The notes beneath the pieces were generated by a model. That model had not been told where the DNA came from and made no database searches. It saw only the letters and a program-made list of their open reading frames with translations. Shown one piece after another: positions 36,048 through 48,700 of a stretch of 64,000 nt of DNA; the first letter of the stretch is position 1; the number at the start of each line of letters is the position of its first letter. The translations under genes and the position numbers were made by a program. Source of the DNA: Leptoclinus maculatus (taxonomy: Eukaryota; Chordata; Actinopteri; Perciformes; Stichaeidae); contig JAVDOI010000002.1 of NCBI GenBank assembly GCA_032191485.1, positions 7,581,577 through 7,645,576 of the forward strand, written 5' to 3'.

Positions 36048-38218
36048 GTAAGTGTTCAATACTCCACTCTTTACCGGTGATGATGTGGTTGCGCTGCCTA
36101 TGACACATGTATGAAGGGTTCCATAAAGATCACGACCGATGTCCATGTGGATGTTATAGAAATGTTGCAGCGGTATTATTAGTAATAATGTTCTTATTCG
36201 GTCACCCTAAACTAAATAAAGTATCTGACATTAAAACACATCAATAAGAGGAACAGGCGGACTGAAAGTCGCTGTCAGGAATATTATAAATACTGATGAT
36301 GAAGTAATTAATCGGGCGCGCATGCTGCGCGTTCAAAAAGAGTCGTTTTATGATGGGATTTTGAGCGAAATGTATTAATACTTTAGGTCATGTAGTCGTT
36401 TACACGTCACTGTAATGGTCACTATAGAATTTAATCTGTATCGATCCAGTTTTATGAAGCTCAGAATATATCCCGATGTCCAAATGTGCGCGTCCTGACT
36501 GGTGCGGAGTTACGGACACCTGAGCCTCCTTAGTCCTTCTCATCCCCCTATAGCTGGAAGTTTATTCTTATATTGGGAAAATAGAGCATATGGATTTTGC
36601 AAATTAATAATGAGAATGTTGAATTTGTCTCTTCTGAAAAGTGAGAAAGTCGGAAAGCATCCGGACTGCCAATAGTAGGCCTATCTGACCTGCATGTCAC
36701 CTGTGCTCTAAATTGAATTTAACGACTACCTCGATGAGAAAATAATCAGCAAATTTATATTTACGTTGAAAATTGATAGTGATATAATTATTGTCTATTA
36801 AATCAGAAGTGATTTGTGTGAAACAGGGTTATGGGAGTTTATGCGCAGAGGATGACAGAACAGCGCGGTGTATGAAGGATATTTCTTTATTGAAATATGT
36901 TTGCATCTTTTCTTGATAATATATAGAGTCAAAGACGTGCTTCTAAAGTGATGGTTTTACACTTATTTATTTCACAGAGAGACTTCAGACAATTACTTGT
37001 TCATTTGTTTTTATTAATAAGATTGATCAACATGCCTTGACTTATTAAAGTGAGGTTTCCTAACGGTGGAGTAGAACATCTTGACTATATTCGACACTTT
37101 TGATTTGATTAATTTGGCATAGCTGACAATGAGAAAAAAGACCCAGTAAATCCAGAATAGAGAACTTCTTCACTTCATTTGCATAATGAACTCCATCTCA
37201 TCTCTGATTATATCAGAGAATGAAGGTGTAGGTGTAGCTCTGTGTGAGCTAAATTGAGGGATGGAGCTACTTAACCTTCTCTTTCTTTCTCCCTCCAAAA
37301 TGTACCAATTCTCATCGGGCTCTGAGCATTGAGCCGTTTCGTACATTTCAGCATAGAAAGAAATAGAAGACCGAAGAGTATTTAAAAAAAATGAAAATTA
37401 CGGGATTATTACAAAGGTCTTAAGGGAATACGCTGATAGTTGTGCTTACTGATTTGGATGTAGTGGTTATATACTCACTCAGACAAAATCACACAGGTAC
37501 ACCGGGCCGCTGGATGTGATGGATCTGGCTATAGGTGAGATTGTGGGGCGCTTTGAGATCTCGGTGCTCTTAAAATGGCTTCGGTATGGGCCAATGACTC
37601 ATGCAAATGGATGCCACATTAGCATTTCTCCAGATATTTACTCCTCCCAAACGCCACTTCCCAATCCCTCCGCCAGTGAGCGTGGATGTATACGCGGGGC
37701 ACCAAAGCCTTCAGTGTTGAGGTGTTTCACTGAAATGTTGCCTTCATTCCTCTCATGTCGGTGTGCTCTCTCTCTCTCGCCCTTTTAGTCAGCTCATAAA
37801 AGTGCAGCTCTAATGTCAAGTGGAGCCATAACAGGCCTTTGTCTTGTGCTGATTTCAGCATGGCCATTATGTCGTCTTAAAAGGCACTTGGTGGCTCACA
37901 GGGGAGCTCTGTGGCTGCATCAGCTTCTTCTCAGTACCAGATAACAGTTACTTGACGACGACGGCCATGATAATTCACCGTGTTGTTGCCTTCTGAGAGA
38001 CAGGGCTCCGTTCCTATTCGGTATTGACTTGAGGAGGAAAAAGAGCTGGTGGTGGGGGATCAACCTTGTCTCACTTTACCCATCCGTCCGTGACCCCCTG
38101 CCGTCTCCCCAGGCAGGAGACAGGTTGTGGGGCTGTGGGAGGGCTGATTATATGCCTGTCCCTCTGGGAGTGGGTGCCATTCTTCCTCTTCCACCCCTTT
38201 TTTTATCTGCAGGATCTG

Positions 38219-38220
<2 letters not shown>

Positions 38221-38259
<39 letters not shown>
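38221..38259. repeat. (GT)19 microsatellite
   Basis: 39 bp of GT followed by a G-rich AGGGGGGG segment. Confidence 0.95.
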
Positions 38260-38260
<1 letters not shown>

Positions 38261-38780
38261 AGGGGGGGTTGGCTGGGAATGCATGGGAGACGGGGTTAAT
38301 CTCTGCTAAACAGGGTCCCGAGCTTGATCAGGACTAATTACAGGGGGTTAGGGTTACAGTCCGAGACCGTAGGGGGCTGGGCACATCCTGAAAGCAGGGC
38401 TGTGAGAGATTGATGAAAATAAGTACAACGGCAATGAAAAGCAGTGTTGTTACTTAGAGATAGACGAGCGTAATGATAGCATACGTATAGACCAAACAGG
38501 CAGTTCTCGACCTTGAGGCGTCTGTGTCCGCTTGCCCTTGGTTCCAGCTTAAAGCGTATAGAGGCTGGAGGGGTTCCCAAGCAGTGGGCAGCAATAACAC
38601 GTCTGTTTGAAGTGGTTGTGCAGGTGGGGGGGTGTAAATGAGGGAGTTAATTAAAAGGCCGCACAGGGTTTAGCTCCACTTCCCACCAACTCCACATCTG
38701 CACCATCCGCCTCTCAGACGAACACGCTCTTCCTCGAGTGTGTGATTTGCTTTGGTCTCTCGGGTTAAAGCAGCTGTGGG

Positions 38781-38782
<2 letters not shown>

Positions 38783-38822
<40 letters not shown>
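38783..38822. repeat. (TG)20 microsatellite
   Basis: 40 bp of uninterrupted TG. Confidence 0.95.
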
Positions 38823-38824
<2 letters not shown>

Positions 38825-39007
38825 TCTGTGTCTGTGCACATGCACATGCAGGCAAAAGCAAAGTGTGAGAGGCAATGAGACATTATGATGGATGGATCTC
38901 CTGAGCCTCCTGTCTCTTTGTTCAGCCCTCGTGAGCCAGAGGGATGAAGGTGGCAGCTCTCCAGCTCCAGCTCCTGCTCAACCCATTTCAACCTTCTCTC
39001 TCTCACT

Positions 39008-39009
<2 letters not shown>

Positions 39010-39052
<43 letters not shown>
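39010..39052. repeat. (AC)21 microsatellite
   Basis: 43 bp of uninterrupted AC, 190 bp from the previous TG tract and in the opposite orientation. Confidence 0.95.
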
Positions 39053-39057
<5 letters not shown>

Positions 39058-40723
39058 GCAGAGACAAATAACCCACTGCTCTATTAGCTCAGCAAACACC
39101 TCACCTCAAATGACAAATATAGTCACACTGACTTTTTTATTTTTCATTAGCTCTGCTCCTATTAGTCTGTGTCATCTCAGTAAAGACTCCTGTGAGAGTG
39201 AGAGGAATGTCTCGAGCTACCACTAACTGTATAAATATATTATTTCATATTTATTGTTTCTCATCTTACTGCATTTTATATGCTGTCCCACTGGTGTAAG
39301 GTTCTATTCCACTTTTATGCAGTAGTCGATGCATGTGTGGGGCTCTTTTTCACTTTAATGTGCCAGTCAGCCATTGCTTCCAGGAAACGGGAACAGTGGG
39401 ACGTGTTATCACTCCAAAACTCCATTTTTTTAAAGTCCTGCTGTAGTCACTGTTCTTGATCTTGTTTCATCTCTCCCTGTGATCAGTCCAGGAGGTGATG
39501 TGAGTTTAAAGGAGGATTCCATTCATCGAAGCTCTCACAGTGTTGCATATCATCAACCTCTGATGCTCATTAAATTTCAGGAGTCGTTTCGTGATTAAGT
39601 GCTGGTATTCGAGCGAGAGTCTAACCTTCAATACTCGTAATACAAAGTGTCTCATGGAAGCACATTGTCTTTTGAGGTTGTTGTGGAAAAATAACAATAT
39701 CTGACCCTCCTCTGATGGATTTCTTTCTGTTTGATTGTATTATGTTAAAGTGGAACTCCACCGATCTTACACACCAAAGCAATGTTTACGGGTCTGCACA
39801 TGAGAAGAAAGTTGCATGAAGCCTGCACAAAAGAGGAAGCTGGACAAAAAAATCAAATGCATTTCGCCCAAGTATGAAAATGAAAGAAATTTGGGGGTGT
39901 GAAGTTAAAGAGAAGTTAGCTTTCCAGATCTCTATCGCCCGCTTCTTATCTCGTTTAAGTGTGGAATAAAAAAAGGCAATATCTCTGGTTCTGCTTCATC
40001 GATTTTGCCAATCCGATACAGGGGTGAAATGCTAGGTTGATGTAGTTTTCGTTTAAATATGGAACAACGTTTGTATTGAATTTATTCACTTATTTTCAGG
40101 GAAATCCCCTGAATGAGTTGCTGGACTTTGCTTTATCTCTTTACCAAACTCCACTGTCACTGGTACAACATCTACGTTCAGCTGAATATATATATATACA
40201 GGAATAGAACGTTAAAGCTTTTTTTGCGTGAATTTTATTCAGAAGGGCTTGGAGAGCAGGGTGAGTGGGTGGACTGATGCAGAGACAATAATTAGACCTG
40301 TCTACATGGACCTGCCGGTGCCTTTCAGACAGGTCAAAGGTCAGCAAAGAGCAGAGGTCACAAGTTAATGAAGCTGGCGAAACATGACCTATTCAGTGCT
40401 AGTTTTCCCTGATCTCCATAGATATTCATGAGATCCCTTTTCTAGTTTTCATACACACACACTTGTATGTTCTTTGTAGTGGAGGCCATTGTTGTAGTCA
40501 AACCACCTGAAACGAGACAGTAGCTGTGTCCCAATTCAGGGTCTGCATCCTTCGGAGGACCCAGCCTTCACGGTCTACGTGGGCCGCGTCCTTTGAAAAC
40601 CGCAAAGGCTAGACCGTGTGGTCTCCGAAATGAGACGGCCTACGCTACAGAGGACTTCCTGTTTGCGTCAACAGCTGTTCTCGCCCCGCCCCCTCTTGCT
40701 GCTCCCATCGCCCTGCTCAATAG

Positions 40724-40870
40724 GATTATATATATATATATATCTTTTTTTTTATAGTGTATATACCTGTATATATATTTATAGTGTATATATATATATA
40801 TATATATAATACCTGCTCAGCAGGATTATATATGTATATATATTTATAGTGTGTGTATATATATATATAA
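40724..40870. repeat. AT microsatellite with a three-copy tandem segment
   Basis: CCTGCTCA plus AGGATTATA recurs at 40712, 40812 and 40873, separated by TA runs and TTTATAGTGT. It lies inside the 1.68-kb element. Confidence 0.8.
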
Positions 40871-41918
40871 TCCCTGCTCAGGATTATAAATATATACACA
40901 TAAATACATTAAACTAAAATATTTTCAGTATATATACTTTGAAGTTTTTAGTTTAGTGTTTTTAATCATATATTAAAAAATTCATTCATAGTTTATTTTC
41001 ATATTGTTTTTCTAAAATAATAATCAGTTAATTAAATCAGTTACTATGTTAAATAACACATTTTCAGTTATAGTTCTTGCAATTAAAACAATGTATTTAT
41101 CAATAACTTTATTTCATTCACACATACATATTTACATGTACATATATATATATATATCAATCCTAAGGCAGAGGAAATCAATCAAGACAGTTAATATTAA
41201 CAGCAAAACAAATGTCAGCAAACGTGTTTATTAACTTGCAGTAACATGTGCATATTCTTTATATTTTTTAAATCAGTTTCATCTCTGTGACAGCAACATT
41301 AACACATCAGAAGGATCTACTGGTTGTCTTATTAGTAAAGGCTTTGTACAGGATGAGAGCTAATGTAACTGTAACCTCAAGTACAGGATGGTGAAATGGA
41401 GACATTACAAATGGACTAATGTCTTAATTCAAAGCTACGGTTGCTGAATGTTTGTCCATCGTTCTCCCCTCAGCTCCTGGCTCTCTGTAACACAACAAGA
41501 ACAGAATCAGCAAAATACTCAAATTCAGTGTATTCGTGTAATTAATCTTAACGTTACCGGACTTAAAGTGATATTTCAGGTTCACAACCTGTCTACCTGA
41601 GCTCACGTTGGTCCGTTTATGTACATGATATGAAGTATAAATCATCTGTAAAACCATCACAACATCAGTAAGATATTATTCAACCTCTGAGGTTTGAAAG
41701 TGAAGTTATTAAAAGTTACTTTAAGTCTCACTACAGTCGGATGCAGACAGCTGAGCTGCAGCTAATAGCGCTGCGGCTAACGCTAGTTAGCTTGTAAGCT
41801 ACGAACGTCACGTAACTTAACGGATCACTTTAACACACATGTGATGTTATAAGATCTCTTATTTTGCTTTAACATTAGTATCGGTGACATTCGAGTGAGT
41901 TGAAACTCAATACTTACA

Positions 41919-41970
41919 TTTAAAAGTGAATCCTGCCGCTTCTCCAGCTCTCGCATCAATCGCCGCCATG
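41919..41970 (-). pseudogene. First-exon-like minus-strand segment inside the 1.68-kb element
   Basis: Reading minus from about 41970, an ATG in good context (CCAACATGGCGG) opens MAAIDARAGEAAGFTFK and is followed by a consensus donor GTAAGT. A plausible acceptor (TTGTTGTGTTACAG) lies further left at about 41487-41500, but joining there gives an immediate stop. It may be the relic first exon of a transposase gene or a captured host exon. No function can be assigned. Confidence 0.35.
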
Positions 41971-42560
41971 TTGGTTCAAATAAAATCTTCACCGGCACGC
42001 AATGCATCTTGGGATATGCTGGGCCACGAAGTCTCCATCAGATGTATCCTCCGAAAATGGGTGCAGAAGGCTGCGTTCGTCGGCTGCATTTGAAGGAGTC
42101 TTCAACAAACATGCGAATTGGGACAGCCTAGTCGCAGCGCTGTGACGCAACCGGTCTACGAATGCAGCCCCCGAAGGATGCAGACCCTGAATTGGGACAC
42201 AGCTAATGTCATGACAAGGACCAGAGTGTTTTTGTGCTTTTGCACGTACAGCGTTTGTATGCACAGTTTGTATGTGTCCCTTTCTGGCCTTGGGGGGGGG
42301 GGCTTGTGTGTGAGTGACAGTTCAAGTAATTTCACTGAAGCGACAGCATGCGTTTGATTGGCCCGCCTGCTGGAGTGAAGGCTTCTGGATGCTGGGAGCT
42401 GCAGGCATACGTGAGGCCCAGCGGGAGCTCTGACAACATGAGAAATGGTCCCGCGCTGCACTCGGCACCAAAAACCTCACCACTTAGCCTCTCTTTCCCC
42501 GGGTGCTAAGGCTAAAGATGGAGACCTTGAAGGGAAGCAGCAGCACATCATCTCCCAGTG

Positions 42561-42703
<143 letters not shown>

Positions 42704-45596
42704 TCTGCCCTTGTGAATTCATTGGTCTTTAGCAGGTAAGGCAGCTTCTAACTGAAATGGGTGACATCTCCTCCACTTCATTCTCTGACCTCGACCTGAA
42801 TGATTGAGAGAAGAGTTAAAGGCTGTTGAGAGCGACAGACCAGAGTGAAGGATGAGAAGTAGCGCATAAAGAAAAGAGAGAGAGAGAGCGCTAGAAACTC
42901 AGACTGGTTGAAATAGAAAGCAATGAAACTTAAAGGGAATATAACTTGAATATAACCTCTCTTGTGGTTCTCAGTTCTCGAACCGTCTCAAGTGCAGTTG
43001 TAACTCATCATACCAGACTATCAGTCTCTGTAACCACCCCGGCTCTCTAAGCAGGAGGAGGATCAGCAGCTGAGAAAGTAACAAAAGACATTGATTTTAC
43101 AGTCAACTCCAGCCATCAGAACCTCGTGCCCTGACCACTGATCTGCAATACTCCAGGGTCCAATGTGCATAATAGAGTGCAGCTAGTGTGTAAATGGTGG
43201 TAAGTGTAAACAGAAGACTCGGTGATCCAGCTCTAATGGCCATCTTTGCTGCAGCTCTTTGTTAGCCATCGGGATGCTGACCTACGCCTGTACTGCACTG
43301 TACTGTTTAACAGCTCACCGCTCGCCGGATTAATTACAGTGGCTGGGAATTAATGTCTGATCCTCGTACTACAGTACACACAAGCAATAATATATGGAAA
43401 GTATTGTAAACATAACAAAGGCTGTATTCACACACAAAAGACAAACTAATGAGCTGCTGTACCACCGGAAATCTGTATTGTGATCGCTCATAAATTGATC
43501 AACAGCTTTTTTAATAAACTTAGATATACTTAAAAACACATGTAGGTTATTCATGTTTTCTGTAAAGTTTTGTAATCGGCAGTAAAAACATAAAAATAAA
43601 ATAAAAGTCAGTTGAGAAACAAAAAATCTATAATGTATGTGAATAGACTTCACAAAATGAAGGCTTGTACGAAATGTATAATTGATTGGAAAAATGCAAT
43701 CACAATACATAAATTATAGTGTACATTTTCTGTAGACACACAAACACACAAAAAGTAGATCTCAGCATTGAATTGCTGTGCCTAAACAACAATTGAATAT
43801 ACATAAATCAATTGACAAAATGCAATCACCAAAGCATTTGGTTTGCATTTTCCGTGCACAAACAAACACAAGATGCAATCCCCAATATAAATAGTAAGCA
43901 TTTTATGTACACACACACACACACACACACACAGGAACACATACAAATTGGCAGAGCTTGTGCACAGCAGAACACACTTCGCCAATCTATGATACACATA
44001 AATCAAATGAAAAACCACAAATGCAAATACAGAAATTCTGGCAGGCATTTCTTTTTTTTGTTCAAGCAGACACACATTTAAATGCAATCAGTGGTATAAA
44101 TGTATAATGGGACTGCAATGAGTACACACAAACAGAATATGAATATACCTAAATGAGTTGGGTTGAAAAAATCTGCTCGCAAGTACATAAATACAGTGGG
44201 AGTTTTTGGGTGTGCGAACATAATTGTATATGAAACACGTAGAATATGTACAAGCTTTGTACATAAATACAGCTCACGTCACCCGCTGTTCAGTTCAGCT
44301 CTCTCACTTCTCTCTGTTGATATGTTGCACTACAAAGGTGTGTGTCGGTGTTGTTTCTGAGTGTGTCTGTGTGTTGGCTTACATCTCCTACAGAAATTGG
44401 CATTCGCTTCTTGTCGTCAGTACTGAGCCGTTGTGGAGAGAGCCTGACTGGGAATGATCAGCTCTAATGATTTTATGAGAGTCTACATGATTAATGTTGG
44501 CACAGCAGTGAGTTTGCGAACAAACCTTTCTCGCTCGATCTCTCTCTCTCTCTCTCTCGCGCTCTCTCGCTCTCTCCCCCCTGCTCTTCATCCCCTCCCA
44601 CGCCACTCTCCCTCCCCCATCTCAGAGGGAATATCCAGTCTCAGTGTGTGTTGCTTTCTGTGGCGCTAGCTGCCGTTTGCCACATTAGTGTGTGACAATG
44701 AGCCTCTTTGAAGTGGGTTATTCTAGCGCGGCACACAGCCCAGCGCAGCAGAGAAGATGTGCCAGCTCGCTGTGCAGACAGGGCCAGCTATATACGAGCG
44801 CGGGAGATAGACAGAAGGCATAGACGCGCACGTGCACGCCAGCACAGACGAAATACCGGGGTCAACACAATAGCTTTTACACCCACATCCTCTAAATACG
44901 CTTTATGAAAGCACTTCCATGGCAGACAAAAGCCGCGCACTCCTCCTGTGTAGGCACGCATCTGCCTCAAAGCACCAACACCGCACCAAATAAGAGCCTG
45001 CACCATCCTCCCATCACTTCAACCACAATCTACCCGTCTATCATTCCATCCATCCATCCGTTTAGTTGTTTTTTTCCCCCCGTCCTCCTCTGTTCCCTCT
45101 GCAGGCCCAGTCCAATCTGAAAGCTTAGTTGAGCTCGGTCTCTCTCAGCTTATCTCCAAAGGCTGCCTTTCATTTGAGAAAATGCCTTCATTCCCAGCTC
45201 CTCTATGAAGAAGCTGATAAGGGATGTCTTTTATCCACAGCAGATCCCCCCCACACACACACACACCAGCCCAGTGTGGGTGCTCGGCTTGTGTGTATTT
45301 AAACGCCTGCACAGCATATGCAAAATGATGTGTGAGATTATATTTGTGAGTCTTGTGGTGAACATGTTTTTTATATATATCTATATATTCGTAAGACTTA
45401 AATTCATAGTTTTTTCTATGCATGTGAATAGCCGGTGATTCTATGGTGTGCTTTGAGCCATCTTCCCGTGCTGCTTATCATTCGAATGTGACATTTCTAT
45501 GATTACCCATAATCACACAAGACTGCTGCAACCTTGCAGGTGTCTCTAATAGGAAGTGATTAAGTGGGACAAGCTAATCATCACAGTGCCTCACGC

Positions 45597-45743
<147 letters not shown>

Positions 45744-48700
45744 CGTGCATGTATGTGTTCAAGAAGAGGCTGTCTAAGGAATTGATTGGGGCTGCAGGGT
45801 GGATTTGTTGCCAGGCATGGAGAGATACGTTTTGTCTGCGTTTGACTCGGTCTAAGTCGTTGCTGAATGAATGCTTCTGTCCCGCTTTGACACAACAAAT
45901 ACATTGATTGGCCTTTGATGCCGCAAATGTCACGGCGTCTTTGAAGACATTTTTAAGTGTGCAGAATGAGACTCGGGGCTGAAGTCTGTGCTCGACCGTC
46001 TCGTGTCTTGTATCTTTTAATACTCATGTCTCTGATTAGAGTCCCAGTGGACACACCCTGCTGTGTCTTGGCCATTGGCAGGTGGTAGTAATGGTGTCGC
46101 ACTGCTTTTCTCTGATCTCAATCTTAGTTTTGGGCCAGAGGAGCTGCTCCCTTCTCTCGTATTAGCCTACGTGGAAGACACAGCTTGTCGTCTCAGATCT
46201 GCATTTTCCAACATCGCCCTGCCCGTTTGGAGCTCCTGCCCTCCCCACAAGCATAAGCTCGCTGCAGTCGCTTCTCTCCAGGGACCTATGAATAATATTT
46301 GTAAAGCTATAAAAAAAAAATACTCCTCACTGCTCCCCGCGGAGCCCCAACCTCATTGATTTTTTTTGTTGTTGCTTGAGGCCAACGATTGTGTTCAGGC
46401 TAATCTTAGCGGAATAGCGAGCGCATGCGTCAATGAGAGCGATGCATTAGCAGCTCTGCATCTATTAAAGCTGCTTGCTGTGGTTGAAGCCACACACCAC
46501 TTTGATGGGATTTATCAAGCAGCTTACCAAAGAGAGGTGATTGAATTAATTTGCTTACTAATGAGGAGGGATTGCGAATTGTACACTTCCCGAGCTACAC
46601 TTCCACCTCTTTTAAAGCCATTTCCACATTACTGCAATCAAATCCAACATTTGCTCTGTATTACAATCAAACCTTTTTGTCAGCTCATCAGCCGCCTTTG
46701 TGCCTTTTTTGGTACTCAAACTCGTTGTGCTGCTCTTTGTTGCCTTGTGTGGTTAAGGGTGAGAGCTACCTTCTGGGGATAACGGAGCAGCAGAATTTGA
46801 ACCTTTTGCAAATCTATCAGTATACCACCTCATGTTTTGGGGTCAACAATACTGATTTATGTTGTTTGAAATAAGAATTGGCTCATTTCAGGGTCATATC
46901 TTTCAATTCCAAGACAGTTTAAATCATTTGTTGAGGTGTCCTATACAATCCTATACATGCATTCAAGTCTAATCAATTCCAATCAAATAACTGTTTGCTC
47001 TCGTTCTCTCTCTCGTTCTCTCAGTCAATCAGCAGCATTCATTTGATTAGAGGTAATTGTTCCCCCTTGATAATGATTAGTCCTATTCTCTGGAGTGTTA
47101 TGGTGGAGTACGCACTTCTGCCGTTGTTCAGGCCAGATTAGCGGTAAATCCTCTTTGTCTCAGCAGACAGACGCAGACAGAGTGAAGTGGGCTAGCTAAG
47201 ACGGGGGTTACAGTGTTATAGTCAAAGGTCAACAAAGCTCTTGTTACATCAGAGTTTTGTCAACTCAATAGCGATGACTCCATGAGATGCTGCCTTATGA
47301 ATATAGGATTGATCCCCATGATGTTAGGACTGATGTAACTGTGTGGTAAGATCTTGTCCCAGCCCGCTCCACAATGGTACCATCCTCAGCTGAATTTTAT
47401 ATCTGCAACTCACATTTAATTTTTTTAATACGCATTTATTAAAAGTTAAACAAATTACAGCCAAAAAAACAGGCGTGTTTAGAGGTACAGTATGTTGAAA
47501 TCTATGCCACACTTTATGTAAGATCTAAATTTCCAGCATGATTTTATTCAAAATATTTTTGCAAATATATTTCTTTAATTATTTATAATTGATTGCTCCT
47601 GTAATAAAATTGGAACCTAAAAAATAATATTGAAGGATCAAGTGGTTAAGGCAAGTCACCAATTAATCATTACAAAGATTTAGAAATAGATTTAGAATAA
47701 ATTGAATAATGCCTTTAAAAAAGTGGCCTAACAAATAAACAAAGGTATAGATTTCAAAACTGAAAAAAGTCCCATAAACTTGTCTATGAGTAATAAATAT
47801 GTTCATGTCATAAAGTATACTGACAGGGAAAAAAACAGATTTCTCCCTCTGAGCTAACCAAGACGACAAAAATCACAAATAACAATCATTCTTATATTAA
47901 ACAATTGATGAGATTTTAAACATTAATACAACAGCAAACCTCTGCAGAGAATGAAGTCACACTTTTCAGCCTCGCCGGCCTCACGTGCATGTTCGTGCAT
48001 GTGAATCCCTCCCTTTGAAACGGTTGGCGGCCTGATTTATGAAGTGACTAAGAAAGTGACTTCTCACACAGCAGTGCTAAGTCCAGTTCGGAGGCGTTCA
48101 GCTAAAGGCAGCCTTCCAGATTTTCCTTTAGAAAGAACACACATTCTTTGCCTCAAAAGGCCTCTTACAAAGAGAGAGAGCTAAGACCAGAGTCAACATT
48201 GGTCTGGCAGTTTCCAAGCCCTCCGAGCTGCTAAAGGTCTCCAACTTGACTCGCCCATTTGTTCTGGTCAAAGATGCTGATCAACTCTTAATGGTGTATA
48301 TCGAACCTTTAAATAACATAATGCCCATTGCTGCAGTTGGATTCTGGCTGATTTTAAAAGCCCTGTAAACTATCAATGAGTGATGGGATCCATGATGAGC
48401 ACATGCACTATTATGTTCTCACTGGTTTGAAGTGGGTGGCAATTAGTTAGATCAGGGTGATGTCATTATCTTCTGTGCAACAATTAGGATTCAACAACAT
48501 TTTAATCAGAATCTGTTGACAGTTGGTGGGTGGATCAAAAGACACCCACACAGTCTTGATGAAGCACATTAGCTGAGGATTCAACTCCACTATAAATAAT
48601 CCCTAAAGACCTTTTCATGCATTCTGTTTTTCGGGTTGTCTATCCGCCTGTCTGCACGTCTGTCCCATTCTGTAGTTTGTACTGTTAGCAATGTTAGTAC

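Larger units (their letters stand above)
36048..40522. other. Intron downstream of alternative exon B
   Basis: No exon is recognisable. The first 1.2 kb is AT-rich and free of simple repeats. Microsatellites follow at 38221-38259, 38783-38822 and 39010-39052. Nothing else specific is visible. Confidence 0.65.
40523..42203. mobile_element. 1.68-kb DNA element with 33-bp terminal inverted repeats and TA duplication
   Basis: The first 33 bp (40523-40555, beginning GCTGTGTCCCAATTCAGGGT) are perfectly inverted at 42171-42203. TA flanks both sides (40521-40522 and 42204-42205), so the likely target duplication is TA. Interior sequence includes an AT microsatellite block (40724-40870) with a three-copy tandem segment, and, on the minus strand near 41920-41970, an exon-like ATG with a splice donor. 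No complete transposase is recognisable. The superfamily is uncertain: TA duplication suggests Tc1/mariner-like or ISL2EU-type, but the ends do not settle it. Confidence 0.85.

Noticed and set aside
41424..41500. Second exon for the minus-strand exon-like ATG inside the 1.68-kb element
   Set aside because: An acceptor-like TGTTACAG is present, but joining it to the donor yields an immediate in-frame stop.
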